A stretch of DNA of 64,000 nt, taken from contig NZ_JAHNZO010000029.1 in assembly GCF_018998565.1 (NCBI RefSeq), forward strand, positions 1 through 64,000. Reading direction: 5' to 3'. Under the pieces are notes generated by a model. It was not told the origin of the DNA. It saw only the letters and a list, made by a program, of their open reading frames with translations, and did not search any database. Origin of the DNA: Paenibacillus oleatilyticus (GTDB lineage: Bacteria > Bacillota > Bacilli > Paenibacillales > NBRC-103111). Position numbers and translations under genes: made by a program. Each line of letters begins with the position of its first letter. The first letter of the stretch is position 1. This document shows, in pieces, positions 37,762 to 46,672 of this stretch.

Positions 37762-38484
37762 ATGGACAGCAATAACCGCCGCGATCTCGTTATTTCCGGC
37801 AGCGGCTCTTCCTCGGGCGGAAGCTACCGGGACGTGAAAATTAACGGTGAAGGCAAAGTTTATGGCGATATCGATTGCTTGCAGTTCAAGACGAACGGAG
37901 TCAGCGAAATCTCCGGCCATGTGAAGGCCAAGTTCATTCAAGTGAACGGTGTGTCGTCGATGAATGGAAATGTTGAAAGCGAGGACATTAAAGTTTATGG
38001 GGACGCCAAGCTGGAAGGAAATGTGTCGTATCTGGATTTTAAATGCCGGGGCAGCGCGCGGGTTCGGGGGAACATGAACGGCGACCGGATCGATCTGGAA
38101 GGGGATTTGACCGTGGCCGGTGACTGCGAGGCGGAAACGTTCAATGCCAAGGGAGCGTTCCGGATCGACGGATTATTGAATGCGGGCGTTATCGATATTT
38201 CGCTTTACGGTGCCAGCTCCGTGCAGGAAATCGGCGGTGAAGTGATCACGGTACGCAAAAAAGGCTTCAAGTCGCTTCTCAAATCGTTACTGCCGATGCT
38301 CGACGCGAAGCTCGACGCTGAAACGATCGAAGGGGACGAAATTTATTTGGAGAATACGACGGCCAAGGTCGTCCGCGGCAGCCGGATTACGATCGGGCCG
38401 GGCTGTGAAATCGATCTGGTCGAATACAAGGAAAGCTTGAACCCGTTCAAGGGAGCAAAAATCCATGAGTATCGGCAAATCTAA
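37762..38484 (+). CDS. Bactofilin, polymer-forming cytoskeletal protein
   Basis: Bactofilins form non-nucleotide filaments of a right-handed beta helix that organise envelope processes such as motility or wall synthesis. The 240 residues show the repeating hydrophobic/glycine pattern from about residue 20 to 150 (INGEGKVYGDIDCLQFKTNG, SEISGHVKAKFIQVNG, SSMNGNVESEDIKVYG), then a C-terminal part ending KESLNPFKGAKIHEYRQI. GGAGGG precedes the ATG. It is one gene here, where B. subtilis has two (yhbE, yhbF). Its end overlaps the next gene by 20 bases. Family certain, cellular role inferred. Confidence 0.88.
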   Translation: MDSNNRRDLVISGSGSSSGGSYRDVKINGEGKVYGDIDCLQFKTNGVSEISGHVKAKFIQVNGVSSMNGNVESEDIKVYGDAKLEGNVSYLDFKCRGSARVRGNMNGDRIDLEGDLTVAGDCEAETFNAKGAFRIDGLLNAGVIDISLYGASSVQEIGGEVITVRKKGFKSLLKSLLPMLDAKLDAETIEGDEIYLENTTAKVVRGSRITIGPGCEIDLVEYKESLNPFKGAKIHEYRQI

Positions 38485-40018
38485 CGGGAGCCGTCTTGGC
38501 TTTGTCGTCGCCGGTCTCCTGCTTGGCATATTGATGGCGGCAATGGACAACACGATCGTAGCGACGGCAATGGGGACGATTGTAGCCGAGCTCGGCGGAT
38601 TGGACAAATTCGTCTGGGTGACATCGGCTTACATGGTGGCCGAGATGGCGGGGATGCCGATCTTCGGCAAGCTGTCTGATATGTACGGACGCAAGTGTTT
38701 TTTCGTGTTCGGCTTAATCGTATTTTTGCTTGGTTCGGTCCTGTGCGGGACGGCAAGCAGTATTACCGAGCTCAGCATTTACCGCGCCATCCAGGGTATC
38801 GGAGGAGGCGCGCTGATGCCGATTGCGTTCACGATCATTTTCGATGTGTTTCCGCCAGAGAAGCGGGGCAAAATGTCGGGATTGTTCGGCGCGGTATTCG
38901 GACTGTCCAGCATCTTCGGACCGCTGCTGGGCGCCTATATTACCGATTATATCGGGTGGAAATGGGTGTTTTATGTCAACGTGCCCATTGGTCTGCTTGC
39001 CCTGTTTTTTATCGTCGTGTGCTATCGGGAGTCGCCGGTGCATGCCAAACAGCGGATTGACTGGTGGGGAGCGGTCACGCTGGTCGGCGCGATCGTATGT
39101 CTCATGTTTGCGCTGGAATTAGGCGGCGGCACCTATCCATGGACATCGGGAACGATCCTCGGTCTGATTGCCGGATTCGTCGTGTTGTTTGGCGCATTTC
39201 TGTTTGCGGAAACCCGGGCCCGGGAGCCGATCATTTCCTTTGCGATGTTTCAAAACCGTCTGTTTGCTTCCAGCAATCTGGTTGGCCTGTTCTACGGCGC
39301 GTCGTTTATCGTGGCGACGGTCTATATTCCGATCTACGTCCAAGGCGTGTTCGGCGGCAGCGCCACCAATTCGGGCCTTATCCTGCTTCCGATGATGCTG
39401 GGGACGGTCGTGACCGCGCAGTTGGGCGGTTTTCTCGCCGGCTCCGGCAAAATGTCTTACCGCGGCGTCATGATTATTTTTTCCATATTATTTGCGGTAT
39501 CCATCCTGCTGCTTGCTACCCTGACGCCGGATACGCCGTGGTATTTGGTAACGTTGTTCATGATCCTGGTCGGCCTCGGTACGGGTGCATCCTTCTCCGT
39601 GCTCGGCATGTCGGCGATTCACGGCTTCGAGGCGAAGCAGCGGGGCTCGGCCAGCTCGACGATGTCGTTTGTACGCTCGCTCGGAATGACGATCGGCATT
39701 ACCGTGTACGGAATCATTCAGCGGAACGATTTGGAAGCGTCGTTGGGCAACGCGTTCGACGGTGCCGGAGCGCCGCAGGGGGTGAACCTGAAAGATCCGC
39801 GCGACCTGTTGTCGCCGGCAACCCGCAGCGCCATCCCGGCGCCGATTCTGGACAAAATTACGGCGTCGTTGTCGGCGTCGATTTCGCACACGTTCCTGTG
39901 GGCTTTGATCCCTGCTGCGCTTACGATTTTGTGCGTCTTATGGATGAGCCGGGAAAGAATCCACATATCCCCGGCACAACGGGAAGTATCCTCCGAACAG
40001 GCTGTATCGCAATCGTAA
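38465..40018 (+). CDS. MFS exporter, DHA2 (EmrB/QacA-like) family
   Basis: Proton-driven multidrug-type exporter of 517 residues with about 14 hydrophobic helices. Family features are MDNTIVATAMGTIVAELGG at the N-terminus, the loop motif GKLSDMYGRKCFF, GRIQGIGGGALMPIAF-like IQGIGGGALMPIAF, and GPLLGAYITDYIGWKWVFYV. The ATG overlaps the bactofilin end by 20 bases and has AAGGGAG upstream, so expression is coupled to the bactofilin operon. Its substrate is unknown. A terminator follows. Confidence 0.9.
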   Translation: MSIGKSNGSRLGFVVAGLLLGILMAAMDNTIVATAMGTIVAELGGLDKFVWVTSAYMVAEMAGMPIFGKLSDMYGRKCFFVFGLIVFLLGSVLCGTASSITELSIYRAIQGIGGGALMPIAFTIIFDVFPPEKRGKMSGLFGAVFGLSSIFGPLLGAYITDYIGWKWVFYVNVPIGLLALFFIVVCYRESPVHAKQRIDWWGAVTLVGAIVCLMFALELGGGTYPWTSGTILGLIAGFVVLFGAFLFAETRAREPIISFAMFQNRLFASSNLVGLFYGASFIVATVYIPIYVQGVFGGSATNSGLILLPMMLGTVVTAQLGGFLAGSGKMSYRGVMIIFSILFAVSILLLATLTPDTPWYLVTLFMILVGLGTGASFSVLGMSAIHGFEAKQRGSASSTMSFVRSLGMTIGITVYGIIQRNDLEASLGNAFDGAGAPQGVNLKDPRDLLSPATRSAIPAPILDKITASLSASISHTFLWALIPAALTILCVLWMSRERIHISPAQREVSSEQAVSQS

Positions 40019-40041
40019 AAACTTCATCTTGCAGTATAGAG

Positions 40042-40080
40042 AGCCTGCTGAGTCATTTCAGCGGGCTTTCTTAATTTTTT
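40042..40080 (+). terminator. Terminator after MFS gene
   Basis: AGCCTGCTGA (40042-40051) pairs with TCAGCGGGCT (40058-40067, one G-U), followed by TTCTTAATTTTTT. Confidence 0.75.
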
Positions 40081-40118
40081 AAATCCCATTCCCCAAATAA
40101 CATGTTACAATAGGAATG

Positions 40119-40146
40119 TATATCCAATTTTGGAAGCTTGGATATA
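40119..40146 (+). promoter_or_regulatory. Inverted repeat before binding-protein gene
   Basis: TATATCCAA (40119-40127) and TTGGATATA (40138-40146) are perfect nine-base inverted arms separated by ten bases. They lie between a possible -10 box TACAAT (40106-40111) and the ribosome site of the binding lipoprotein, a position fitting an operator for a transcription factor. Confidence 0.45.
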
Positions 40147-40176
40147 GCTCATTGTTAAAATAGGGAGCCGGGGAAA

Positions 40177-41466
40177 ATGAATCAAAAGAATATGCTATTG
40201 AAACTGCTTCTTTGTTTGATTTGTCTCACAGCCGGTTGTTCCGGCATGAAGCCCGAAGACAAAGCAACGAAGCTAAAGGTATTTTATCACGATAAACAAA
40301 GTTTCTATGAGATTTACGGTAAGCTGTTTACCGCTCAAAACCCTCAAGTCGAGATCGAAGTCGTCTCATTGGACGATTACTACAAGAAAGGTTTTTCCAT
40401 GGAAGGGTATCGGGAGCTTGTAAAAAAAGAACAGCCCGATCTTATCTTCAACTTTGATCTTCAAAGCTTTGTTGAGGACGGAATGCTTATCGATCTGGAG
40501 CCACTTCTAAAAAAATCAAAAGACGTCAACCTGGAACGGATGAACAAAAATATGACCGCTTACCTAAGGAATAAAGGCGGGGGACGATTATACGGCCTGT
40601 CACCGACCTTTCAATCCAAAGCCTTATTTTATAACAAGACGTTATTCGATCAATTCGGGATACGTTATCCAACGGATCATATGAGCTGGGAGGAAGTGTT
40701 TCAACTGGCTGCACGGTTTGCAAAAGCAGAGCGCAATAACGGTAGCACATATGGTTACTACCATAACGTCAGCCATCCTTTCTGGCTTGTTCAAAATATC
40801 GCAGAAACCGAAGGCCTAAGCTTGACGGATTCAACCGGAAAGAAAATCATGATCAATACTCCAAGCTGGAGACGTATTTTGGATATGGTCATTTCAAGAA
40901 CAAAGGAAGGCACGGTTTATATCAACCAACCGGTTGACATGCAAAAGGGAAACCTGCTGCATGAAAATCCGTTCATACAAGGGCGAGCGGCCATGACGGT
41001 AGAGTACTCATATGAATTGGAGTATCTTTCAAACGTTGATTTCGAATGGGGAATCGCTACGGAGCCAGTGAATCCCGCTACACCCGACCGGAGCACGTCT
41101 CTTGCTCCCAATAAATTGTTCGGAATTTATTCCGGCTCCAAAAACATAGACGGAGCCTGGCAGCTGCTGGAGTATATCTATAGCGAGAAGTTTGCGAAGC
41201 TGAATAGCCGGGCAGGTACCCGCGGCAGTCTTCCAGCTTATATCGACAGCATGCAAAAGAAGGATAATAACATGGAAGCATTCTATAAACTGTACCCCCA
41301 AGACGCTTATACGCCTTCCGTCCCCTATGAATTTTCAATCGAGTTTTATGAGCAAGTCCAACAATCCATGACCGGAGTGATTGAAGGAGAGCTTGAACTG
41401 GACAACGTGCTGATGGAGTTGGATAAAATCGGACAATTAAAGTTGGATCAAGCCTTGAAAAAATAA
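40177..41466 (+). CDS. ABC-transporter extracellular solute-binding lipoprotein
   Basis: A family 1 solute-binding protein of 429 residues, probably for a sugar or oligosaccharide. A lipoprotein signal (LLLCLICLTAGC, lipid-attached Cys22) is followed by two lobes with the family pattern ALFYNKTLFDQFGI, WEEVFQLAARFAKAE and FGIYSGSKNIDGAWQLLEYI. GGGAGCCGGGGAA precedes the ATG. No permease or ATPase gene is near, so it is an orphan that would have to work with a transporter coded elsewhere. The codon use is more AT-rich than its neighbours, which may point to later acquisition. A bidirectional terminator follows. Confidence 0.88.
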   Translation: MNQKNMLLKLLLCLICLTAGCSGMKPEDKATKLKVFYHDKQSFYEIYGKLFTAQNPQVEIEVVSLDDYYKKGFSMEGYRELVKKEQPDLIFNFDLQSFVEDGMLIDLEPLLKKSKDVNLERMNKNMTAYLRNKGGGRLYGLSPTFQSKALFYNKTLFDQFGIRYPTDHMSWEEVFQLAARFAKAERNNGSTYGYYHNVSHPFWLVQNIAETEGLSLTDSTGKKIMINTPSWRRILDMVISRTKEGTVYINQPVDMQKGNLLHENPFIQGRAAMTVEYSYELEYLSNVDFEWGIATEPVNPATPDRSTSLAPNKLFGIYSGSKNIDGAWQLLEYIYSEKFAKLNSRAGTRGSLPAYIDSMQKKDNNMEAFYKLYPQDAYTPSVPYEFSIEFYEQVQQSMTGVIEGELELDNVLMELDKIGQLKLDQALKK

Positions 41467-41479
41467 TGCCGGCATAAAT

Positions 41480-41522
41480 AAAAAGGGAGCTTCCGGTTTA
41501 CACCGAAAAGCTTCCCTTTTTT
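41480..41522. terminator. Bidirectional terminator between binding protein and mnmA
   Basis: AAAAGGGAGCTT (41480-41492, approximately) pairs with AAGCTTCCCTTTT (about 41508-41520), with T following and A preceding, so it serves both converging genes. Confidence 0.8.
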
Positions 41523-41533
41523 ACTGATCAGCC

Positions 41534-42676
<1,143 letters not shown>

Positions 42677-42798
42677 TCAAATCGAGAAAGAATAAAATTT
42701 TTCATGAATATGCCACGGTTTTTCTCCCAAATTACAAGGTTTTATGTTACCATAGAAACGATACAAAAATGTATGAAATGTAAACGAGGTGCTACAAG

Positions 42799-43221
42799 TT
42801 GAAGATTTCCACCAAAGGCCGCTACGGACTCACGATCATGATGGAGCTCGCGACGAAGTTCGGAGAAGGCCCCACCTCACTGAAAAGCATCGCAGAAAAG
42901 CATCAGCTTTCCGAGCATTACCTGGAGCAATTGGTTGCTCCGCTGCGTAACGCAGGTCTTGTTAAAAGCATCCGCGGCGCATACGGCGGATATATTTTGT
43001 CCAAATCGCCCGAAGATATTTCCTCCGGCGATGTGATTCGGGTGCTGGAAGGTCCGATCAGCCCGGTCGACTTCACCGAGGAAGACGATCCGGCCAAGCG
43101 CCAGCTCTGGATTCGGATTCGCGACGGAATTGCGCAGGTGCTTGATTCGACGACGCTGCACGATTTGATTTCTTACAAAGACGAAGGAAGTCAGAACGAC
43201 AGCTACATGTTTTACATTTAG
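42799..43221 (+). CDS. cymR: Rrf2-family cysteine metabolism repressor CymR
   Basis: Master repressor of sulfur-amino-acid uptake and cysteine synthesis, active in complex with cysteine synthase CysK. The 140 residues align closely with what I remember of B. subtilis CymR: MKISTKGRYGLTIMMELA, LKSIAEKHQLSEHYLEQLV, SIRGAYGGYIL, RVLEGPISPV and the end DSYMFYI. It has no cysteines, so it carries no Fe-S cluster, unlike IscR. The start is a TTG behind ACGAGGTG. It leads the cysteine desulfurase gene, 38 bases downstream. Confidence 0.95.
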   Translation: MKISTKGRYGLTIMMELATKFGEGPTSLKSIAEKHQLSEHYLEQLVAPLRNAGLVKSIRGAYGGYILSKSPEDISSGDVIRVLEGPISPVDFTEEDDPAKRQLWIRIRDGIAQVLDSTTLHDLISYKDEGSQNDSYMFYI

Positions 43222-43259
43222 ACCGCTTTGAAATCCTCCTAACAGATGTGGTGAAAGCT

Positions 43260-44411
43260 TTGGAGCTCATTTATTTAGATCACGCCGCCACAACGCCCGT
43301 ACTTCCCGAAGTCGTGGAAGCGATGCTTCCATATTGGACCGGGGCGTACGGGAACCCCTCAAGCACGCATCAAGCCGGTCGGGAAGCCAGAATGGCGCTT
43401 AGCGCCGCCCGGGACCGGATCTCCGCTTTTGTCGGCTGCGCGCCGTCCGAGCTCGTATTTACAGGGAGCGGAACGGAAAGCGACAATATGGCGTTGTTCG
43501 GTGCGGCTGAGGCGTACCGGGAACGCGGCCGGCATATCATAACGACACAGATCGAACATCATGCCGTTCTTCATGCTTGCGAGCGATTGGAACAGCTTGG
43601 ATACGAAGTGACTTATGTACCTGTGGACCGATTCGGCCAAGTTTCGCCGAACGATGTGGAAGAGGCCATTCGGCCGGATACGATCCTGATCAGCGTCATG
43701 TACGGCAACAATGAAGTCGGTACGCTCCAGCCGATCGAAGCGATCGGACGCCTTGCCAGGGAGCGCGGCATTTGTTTTCATGTCGACGCCGTTCAAGCGT
43801 TGGCTCACGCGCCTATCAATCTTCGTGAGCTGCCGGTAGATTTGATGAGTTTTTCCGCGCATAAACTGAACGGTCCCAAAGGGGTCGGCGCGTTATATAT
43901 AGCCAAAAACATTCGCGTCACACCGCTGCTCTACGGCGGCGCTCAAGAACGAAAACGCCGTCCGGCGACGGAAAATACGGCCGGCATCGCAGGCTTTGCA
44001 AAAGCCGTAGAAATTTTTGACCGGAATAGGTATGAAGTGCAACAAAAGATGGAAAAACTACGTCAAGAAATGGTCACCGAACTGGAACGGCGTCTGACCC
44101 CCGGGCAGTTTGTCGTCAACGGTCATCCTACAGAGACGCTTCCGCACATTTTGAATGTCAGCTTTCCCGGTGTTTCTACCGAGACGATGCTGATGAATCT
44201 GGATCTTGCGGGAGTGATGGCTTCAAGCGGCTCGGCTTGTACGTCCGGCTCCTTGGAAATCTCTCATGTCCTTAAGGCGATGAATCTGCCGGATGAGGTG
44301 ACGCAGTCGGCCATCCGATTCAGCTTCGGACCGGGCAACGACTCCGAGCAACTTGCTGCTGCCGCCATGGCCATTGAAACCATTGTCAGCCGATTACGTA
44401 CTAAAGGATAG
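43260..44411 (+). CDS. Cysteine desulfurase (NifS/IscS-like)
   Basis: PLP enzyme that takes sulfur from cysteine and passes persulfide to acceptors such as MnmA. The 383-residue protein starts MELIYLDHAATTP, has GTESDNMA, the PLP-lysine segment SFSAHKLNGPKG, and the active-site Cys loop SSGSACTSGSLEISH. I take TTG at 43260 as start, six bases after GGTGA, which gives the usual N-terminus; an upstream GTG at 43248 is also possible. It forms an operon with cymR, consistent with YrvO of B. subtilis. Confidence 0.95.
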   Translation: MELIYLDHAATTPVLPEVVEAMLPYWTGAYGNPSSTHQAGREARMALSAARDRISAFVGCAPSELVFTGSGTESDNMALFGAAEAYRERGRHIITTQIEHHAVLHACERLEQLGYEVTYVPVDRFGQVSPNDVEEAIRPDTILISVMYGNNEVGTLQPIEAIGRLARERGICFHVDAVQALAHAPINLRELPVDLMSFSAHKLNGPKGVGALYIAKNIRVTPLLYGGAQERKRRPATENTAGIAGFAKAVEIFDRNRYEVQQKMEKLRQEMVTELERRLTPGQFVVNGHPTETLPHILNVSFPGVSTETMLMNLDLAGVMASSGSACTSGSLEISHVLKAMNLPDEVTQSAIRFSFGPGNDSEQLAAAAMAIETIVSRLRTKG

Positions 44412-44447
44412 GGCAAATTCCGATTTGCCGGCTGGGAGAGAAGCTCG

Positions 44448-44969
44448 TTGAAAAAAGCGCGCGATGTTATCGGATTGCCGGTCATTTGCGTAGAGACAGG
44501 AAAACAAGTGGGCAGCGCCAAAGACCTGTTGCTGAACGAAGGCTGGGAGGTCGAGTCCGTGCTGCTCGAAGCGGGGCATTGGTTTTCCGAAGCCACGTGT
44601 ATTGAGCGAAAAGACGTGATAGCGATGGGCGACGACGCTGTTACGATTGCCGCAGAACAAGCCGTCCGCCCGCTGAATCCAAGCTCCGCTTGCAGGGCGC
44701 TGCTGTTTGGCGAACGCAAGCTGAAGGGACTCCCGGTCATTACCGTCAACGGGCAGCAGCTCGGGGTGATCGAGGATGTTTATTTGGAAGCGGATGGGGG
44801 CATAAAGGTAATAGGTTATGAATTGACCGAAGGTTTCATCTCGGATCTAACGGAAGGGCGCAGATGGCTACCGATGCCGGATGCGGTCAAGGTCGGCGAC
44901 GACGCCTTAATTGTTCCCGTTCACGCCAGCGAAGCGCTTCAAGAAATCTTCGGACCAAAAGAAGAATAG
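44448..44969 (+). CDS. PRC-barrel domain protein (YrrD-like)
   Basis: A 173-residue protein with two PRC-barrel-like halves: residues about 4-50 (DVIGLPVICVETGKQVGSAK) and about 90-150 (GLPVITVNGQQLGVIEDVYL). PRC barrels occur in ribosome-maturation and photosynthetic proteins, but the function of this standalone version is unknown. The start is a TTG after GGGAGAG. Its place downstream of the cysteine desulfurase matches yrrD in B. subtilis. Confidence 0.85.
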   Translation: MKKARDVIGLPVICVETGKQVGSAKDLLLNEGWEVESVLLEAGHWFSEATCIERKDVIAMGDDAVTIAAEQAVRPLNPSSACRALLFGERKLKGLPVITVNGQQLGVIEDVYLEADGGIKVIGYELTEGFISDLTEGRRWLPMPDAVKVGDDALIVPVHASEALQEIFGPKEE

Positions 44970-44979
44970 GGTGATACCG

Positions 44980-45177
44980 ATGTTACGTTGTCCAAATTGC
45001 AATTCCAAGGATATTGGCAAGATCGGCTCCCATCAGTTTTACTGCTGGGGCTGTTTTATCGAACTGACGGTGAACGGGGAAAAAATGTCCGTATTCCAAG
45101 TAGAGGAAGACGGCACGCTTAGCTCACTCGACGATTTGTTTTTTGAAGAGGAAATGCCCGAGCTTCATGCTAACTGA
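44980..45177 (+). CDS. Small zinc-ribbon protein
   Basis: A 65-residue protein with a four-cysteine zinc-ribbon pattern, LRCPNCNSKDIGKIGSHQFY then CWGC, followed by an acidic C-terminal half (ELTVNGEKMSVFQVEEDG and FEEEMPELHAN). GGGTGATACCG precedes the ATG, ten bases after the PRC-barrel gene ends. It is probably co-transcribed with it. I recognise no named family beyond the ribbon. A strong terminator follows. Confidence 0.75.
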   Translation: MLRCPNCNSKDIGKIGSHQFYCWGCFIELTVNGEKMSVFQVEEDGTLSSLDDLFFEEEMPELHAN

Positions 45178-45199
45178 CGAGCAGCATTGTATAGTCAAA

Positions 45200-45247
45200 C
45201 TGCTTTCCCGGACGCTTTGAACAGGCGTCTCGGGAAGCGGTTTTTTT
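45200..45247 (+). terminator. Terminator after zinc-ribbon gene
   Basis: CTGCTTTCCCGGACGC pairs with GCGTCTCGGGAAGCGG around a short loop, followed by seven T. It ends the cymR-desulfurase-PRC-zinc ribbon unit. Confidence 0.85.
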
Positions 45248-45336
45248 GTTCGCTGGGTTAAGAGCGCGGACTTGTACATATACTGTAAAAAGGCAAACGC
45301 TTCGTCAGAAGTCAGATCGAGGTAAAGGGGGGCGCT

Positions 45337-46407
45337 ATGGACCGGTTCCCGAAACAACGGCTGCTCGTCGGTATGATCTATACGCTGCTCGGTTTGATCA
45401 TTTTGTACATGCTGCTGCAGCTCCGTCCGATGATTGCGGGTTTGTATGATTTTTTGAAAAAAATTTTGACGCCGTTCGCGATCGCGCTGATCATTTCTTA
45501 CGTGCTGAATCCGGTGGTGACACTGCTCGGCGCCCGCAAAGTGCCGCGAACGATGGCCGTGCTGCTCATTTATGCGGTTTTCATTACTTCGGCGACCGTC
45601 GTGCTCATGAACCTCATTCCGATGTTCGTGCGGCAGCTCGCGGAATTGAACGATAAGCTGCCGGATGTCGCCTTTAAGGCGCAAAGCGTTGTAAACGGCT
45701 TAAACGGACTCAACTTTCTCCCGGACAGCGTACGGATGGGCATTCAGCAGTCGCTTTCCAAGCTGGAGAACGGAATCTCGCTCGCGATTGCGGAATACAT
45801 TCACGGTATCGGCAGCACCATCAATACGGTCTTTCTTCTCTTCATCATTCCGTTTGTCGCCTTCTATATCCTGAAAGATTTTCAACTGATCGAAAAATCG
45901 ACGCTGGCCATCGTACCGAAAACGCACCGCAAAGAAATCGTGTCCATGCTGATGGATATCGATATGGCGCTCGGCAACTATATCCGCGGCCAGTTTACCG
46001 TATGTATGATCGTCGGGCTACTCGCCTACATCGGGTATTGGCTAATCGGCATGCCTTACGCGCTGCTGCTGGCCAGCGTCGTTGCGGTGTTCAACATTAT
46101 CCCTTACCTCGGTCCTTTTCTCGGAGCGGCGCCTGCACTGATCGTGGCGTCCACGATTTCCTGGAAGATGGTGCTGTTTGTCGGACTCATCAACACGACG
46201 TGCCAAATACTGGAAGGTAATGTAATCTCGCCTCAAGTGGTCGGCCGTTCGCTCAATATGCATCCGCTTGTGATCATTTTCGCACTGCTTGTGGGCGGGG
46301 AGATTGCCGGAGTAACGGGGCTCATCCTGGCGGTTCCGTTTTTTGCGGTCATGAAAGTGATTCTGCAGCATGTGTTTATGTACTACATTCACCGGAAAAT
46401 GACGTGA
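45337..46407 (+). CDS. AI-2E family transporter (YrrI-like)
   Basis: A 356-residue polytopic membrane protein of the AI-2E (PerM/TqsA) family. About seven helices are visible, with the family patterns PFAIALIISYVLNPVV, FIIPFVAFYILKDF, GNYIRGQFTVCMIVGLLAYI, FNIIPYLGPFLGAAPA and GNVISPQVVGRSLNMHPL. AGGGGGGCGC precedes the ATG. Members have been linked to autoinducer-2 export or sodium/proton exchange; the substrate here is unknown. The position matches B. subtilis yrrI before alaS. Confidence 0.9.
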   Translation: MDRFPKQRLLVGMIYTLLGLIILYMLLQLRPMIAGLYDFLKKILTPFAIALIISYVLNPVVTLLGARKVPRTMAVLLIYAVFITSATVVLMNLIPMFVRQLAELNDKLPDVAFKAQSVVNGLNGLNFLPDSVRMGIQQSLSKLENGISLAIAEYIHGIGSTINTVFLLFIIPFVAFYILKDFQLIEKSTLAIVPKTHRKEIVSMLMDIDMALGNYIRGQFTVCMIVGLLAYIGYWLIGMPYALLLASVVAVFNIIPYLGPFLGAAPALIVASTISWKMVLFVGLINTTCQILEGNVISPQVVGRSLNMHPLVIIFALLVGGEIAGVTGLILAVPFFAVMKVILQHVFMYYIHRKMT

Positions 46408-46440
46408 TTATTTTTTAGAAAAAAATTTTTTATCGGGCGA

Positions 46441-46606
46441 AACCAAGCGGCTGCTTTGTGCGTATATATAGGTTGGTACCGGCAGGGGGGGAATGTCGCG
46501 ATATCCGGCCGTTGACCGGAGACCTGCCTGTTGCACAAGACAAGTACATAATCGCGTTGATTTTCGGAGGAGCCTGTCACCAAGGGCTTCTTTTTGCTTT
46601 TTTTAG
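46441..46606 (+). promoter_or_regulatory. Structured leader before NhaD-type transporter, class unknown
   Basis: Three nested helices can be drawn: TTGTGC (46456-46461) with GCACAA (46533-46538); GGCAGG (46481-46486) with CCTGCC (46523-46528); and TCCGG (46504-46508) with CCGGA (46516-46520). A weak hairpin GAGCC/GGCTTC (about 46570-46590) with a T-rich tract follows, 70 bases before the gene. The arrangement looks like a riboswitch or attenuator, but I recognise no known class. Confidence 0.45.
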
Positions 46607-46672
46607 GGTTATGCGGAAAAGCGGCGCGAGCTGGCGGCACCAATAAAATTGCATCGGAGAGAGGATTTCATT

